Below are positions 6,257 through 6,566 of a stretch of 6,566 nt of DNA, piece by piece. This DNA comes from Lysobacteraceae bacterium (GTDB lineage: Bacteria > Pseudomonadota > Gammaproteobacteria > Xanthomonadales > Xanthomonadaceae). The translations under genes were made by a program, and so were the position numbers. The stretch is taken from contig JAIXTZ010000053.1 in the NCBI GenBank assembly GCA_027483745.1, positions 1 through 6,566 on the forward strand, written 5' to 3'. The stretch's first letter is position 1, and the number at the start of each line of letters is the position of its first letter. Below the pieces are notes generated by a model. That model saw only the letters and a list, made by a program, of their open reading frames with translations. It searched no databases and had not been told where the DNA came from.

Positions 6257-6566
6257 TGCGCGTCTACACGCACCCCTCCTGCCTCGCCCACCAGCCCGGC
6301 CCGGGGCATCCGGAATGCCCGGCGCGCCTGCAGGCCGTGACGGAAGCCCTGCGCGCCGCCATCCAGCCGCTGGAGTGGATCGAGGCGCCACTGGCCAGCC
6401 GCGAAGCCGCCGAGCGCGTGCACACCAAGGCTCTCGTCGACGCGATCTTCGACGCCCGCTTCGACGGCGAAGCCCTCGTGCGCCTCGATGCCGACACCGC
6501 GATGTCGCCGGATTCGCCGGAAGCCGCGCGCCGCGCCGCCGGCGCAGTGGTGGCTGCCGTCGATGC
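6256..6566 (+). CDS. Histone deacetylase family protein (N-terminal part, runs off right edge)
   Basis: The first 103 codons are visible. The N-terminus YTHPSCLAHQPGPGHPECPARL (split here as YTHPSCLAH, 4-12, and GPGHPECPARL, 15-25) is the signature start of bacterial class II HDAC-like/acetylpolyamine amidohydrolase-like zinc deacetylases. VHTKALVDAI (55-64) corresponds to the family H-x-x-x-y-v region, and LDADTAMSPDSPEAARRAAG (77-96) to the conserved D-T-x-x-s-x-x-S-x-x-A-A stretch. The catalytic His pair and the zinc-binding Asp/His residues lie beyond the edge, so activity cannot be judged. In bacteria these enzymes remove acetyl groups from small molecules or lysines; the substrate here is unknown. 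The ATG overlaps the adenosyltransferase TGA (TGATG, 6254-6258) and lacks a Shine-Dalgarno, suggesting coupled translation. Confidence 0.9.
   Translation, partial: MRVYTHPSCLAHQPGPGHPECPARLQAVTEALRAAIQPLEWIEAPLASREAAERVHTKALVDAIFDARFDGEALVRLDADTAMSPDSPEAARRAAGAVVAAVD

Overview
This is a GC-rich chromosomal segment, probably from a gammaproteobacterium and perhaps of the Xanthomonas/Lysobacter type. The taxonomic call is an inference. It rests on high GC coding sequence, ubiquinone hydroxylases of gammaproteobacterial character, and the mix of housekeeping genes. The window has no mobile elements, CRISPR arrays or obvious foreign DNA, and almost all of it is coding.

Left part (1-1826). The 5' two thirds of rnr (RNase R) runs leftward and leaves the window at its left edge. 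Divergent from it is a complete tRNA-Leu gene (anticodon CAG) with a near-consensus sigma70-type promoter in the rnr/tRNA gap and a strong intrinsic terminator just after the CCA end.

Middle part (1869-4950). Three leftward genes overlap by four-base ATGA junctions, so they look like one translationally coupled operon in the order ubiH, a second UbiH/UbiF/VisC-family FAD hydroxylase, and a short M24 metallopeptidase. The two flavoproteins should carry out ring hydroxylations in ubiquinone (coenzyme Q8) synthesis. The peptidase has all five M24 metal ligands but no obvious place in the pathway. The operon faces the tRNA terminator, which may also serve it.

Right part (5059-6566). Three rightward genes follow: a small multi-membrane-segment protein of a type associated with vitamin B12 uptake (tentative), a PduO-type cob(I)alamin adenosyltransferase with a GTG start, and the first 103 codons of a histone-deacetylase-like deacetylase. 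The first pair suggests B12 entry followed by conversion to adenosylcobalamin. A perfect hairpin lies between them. The deacetylase start overlaps the adenosyltransferase stop by one base.

No wholly novel system is evident. The points most worth following are the M24 peptidase coupled to the ubiquinone hydroxylases, the uncharacterised B12-linked membrane protein, and the apparently near-leaderless starts of rnr and ubiH.
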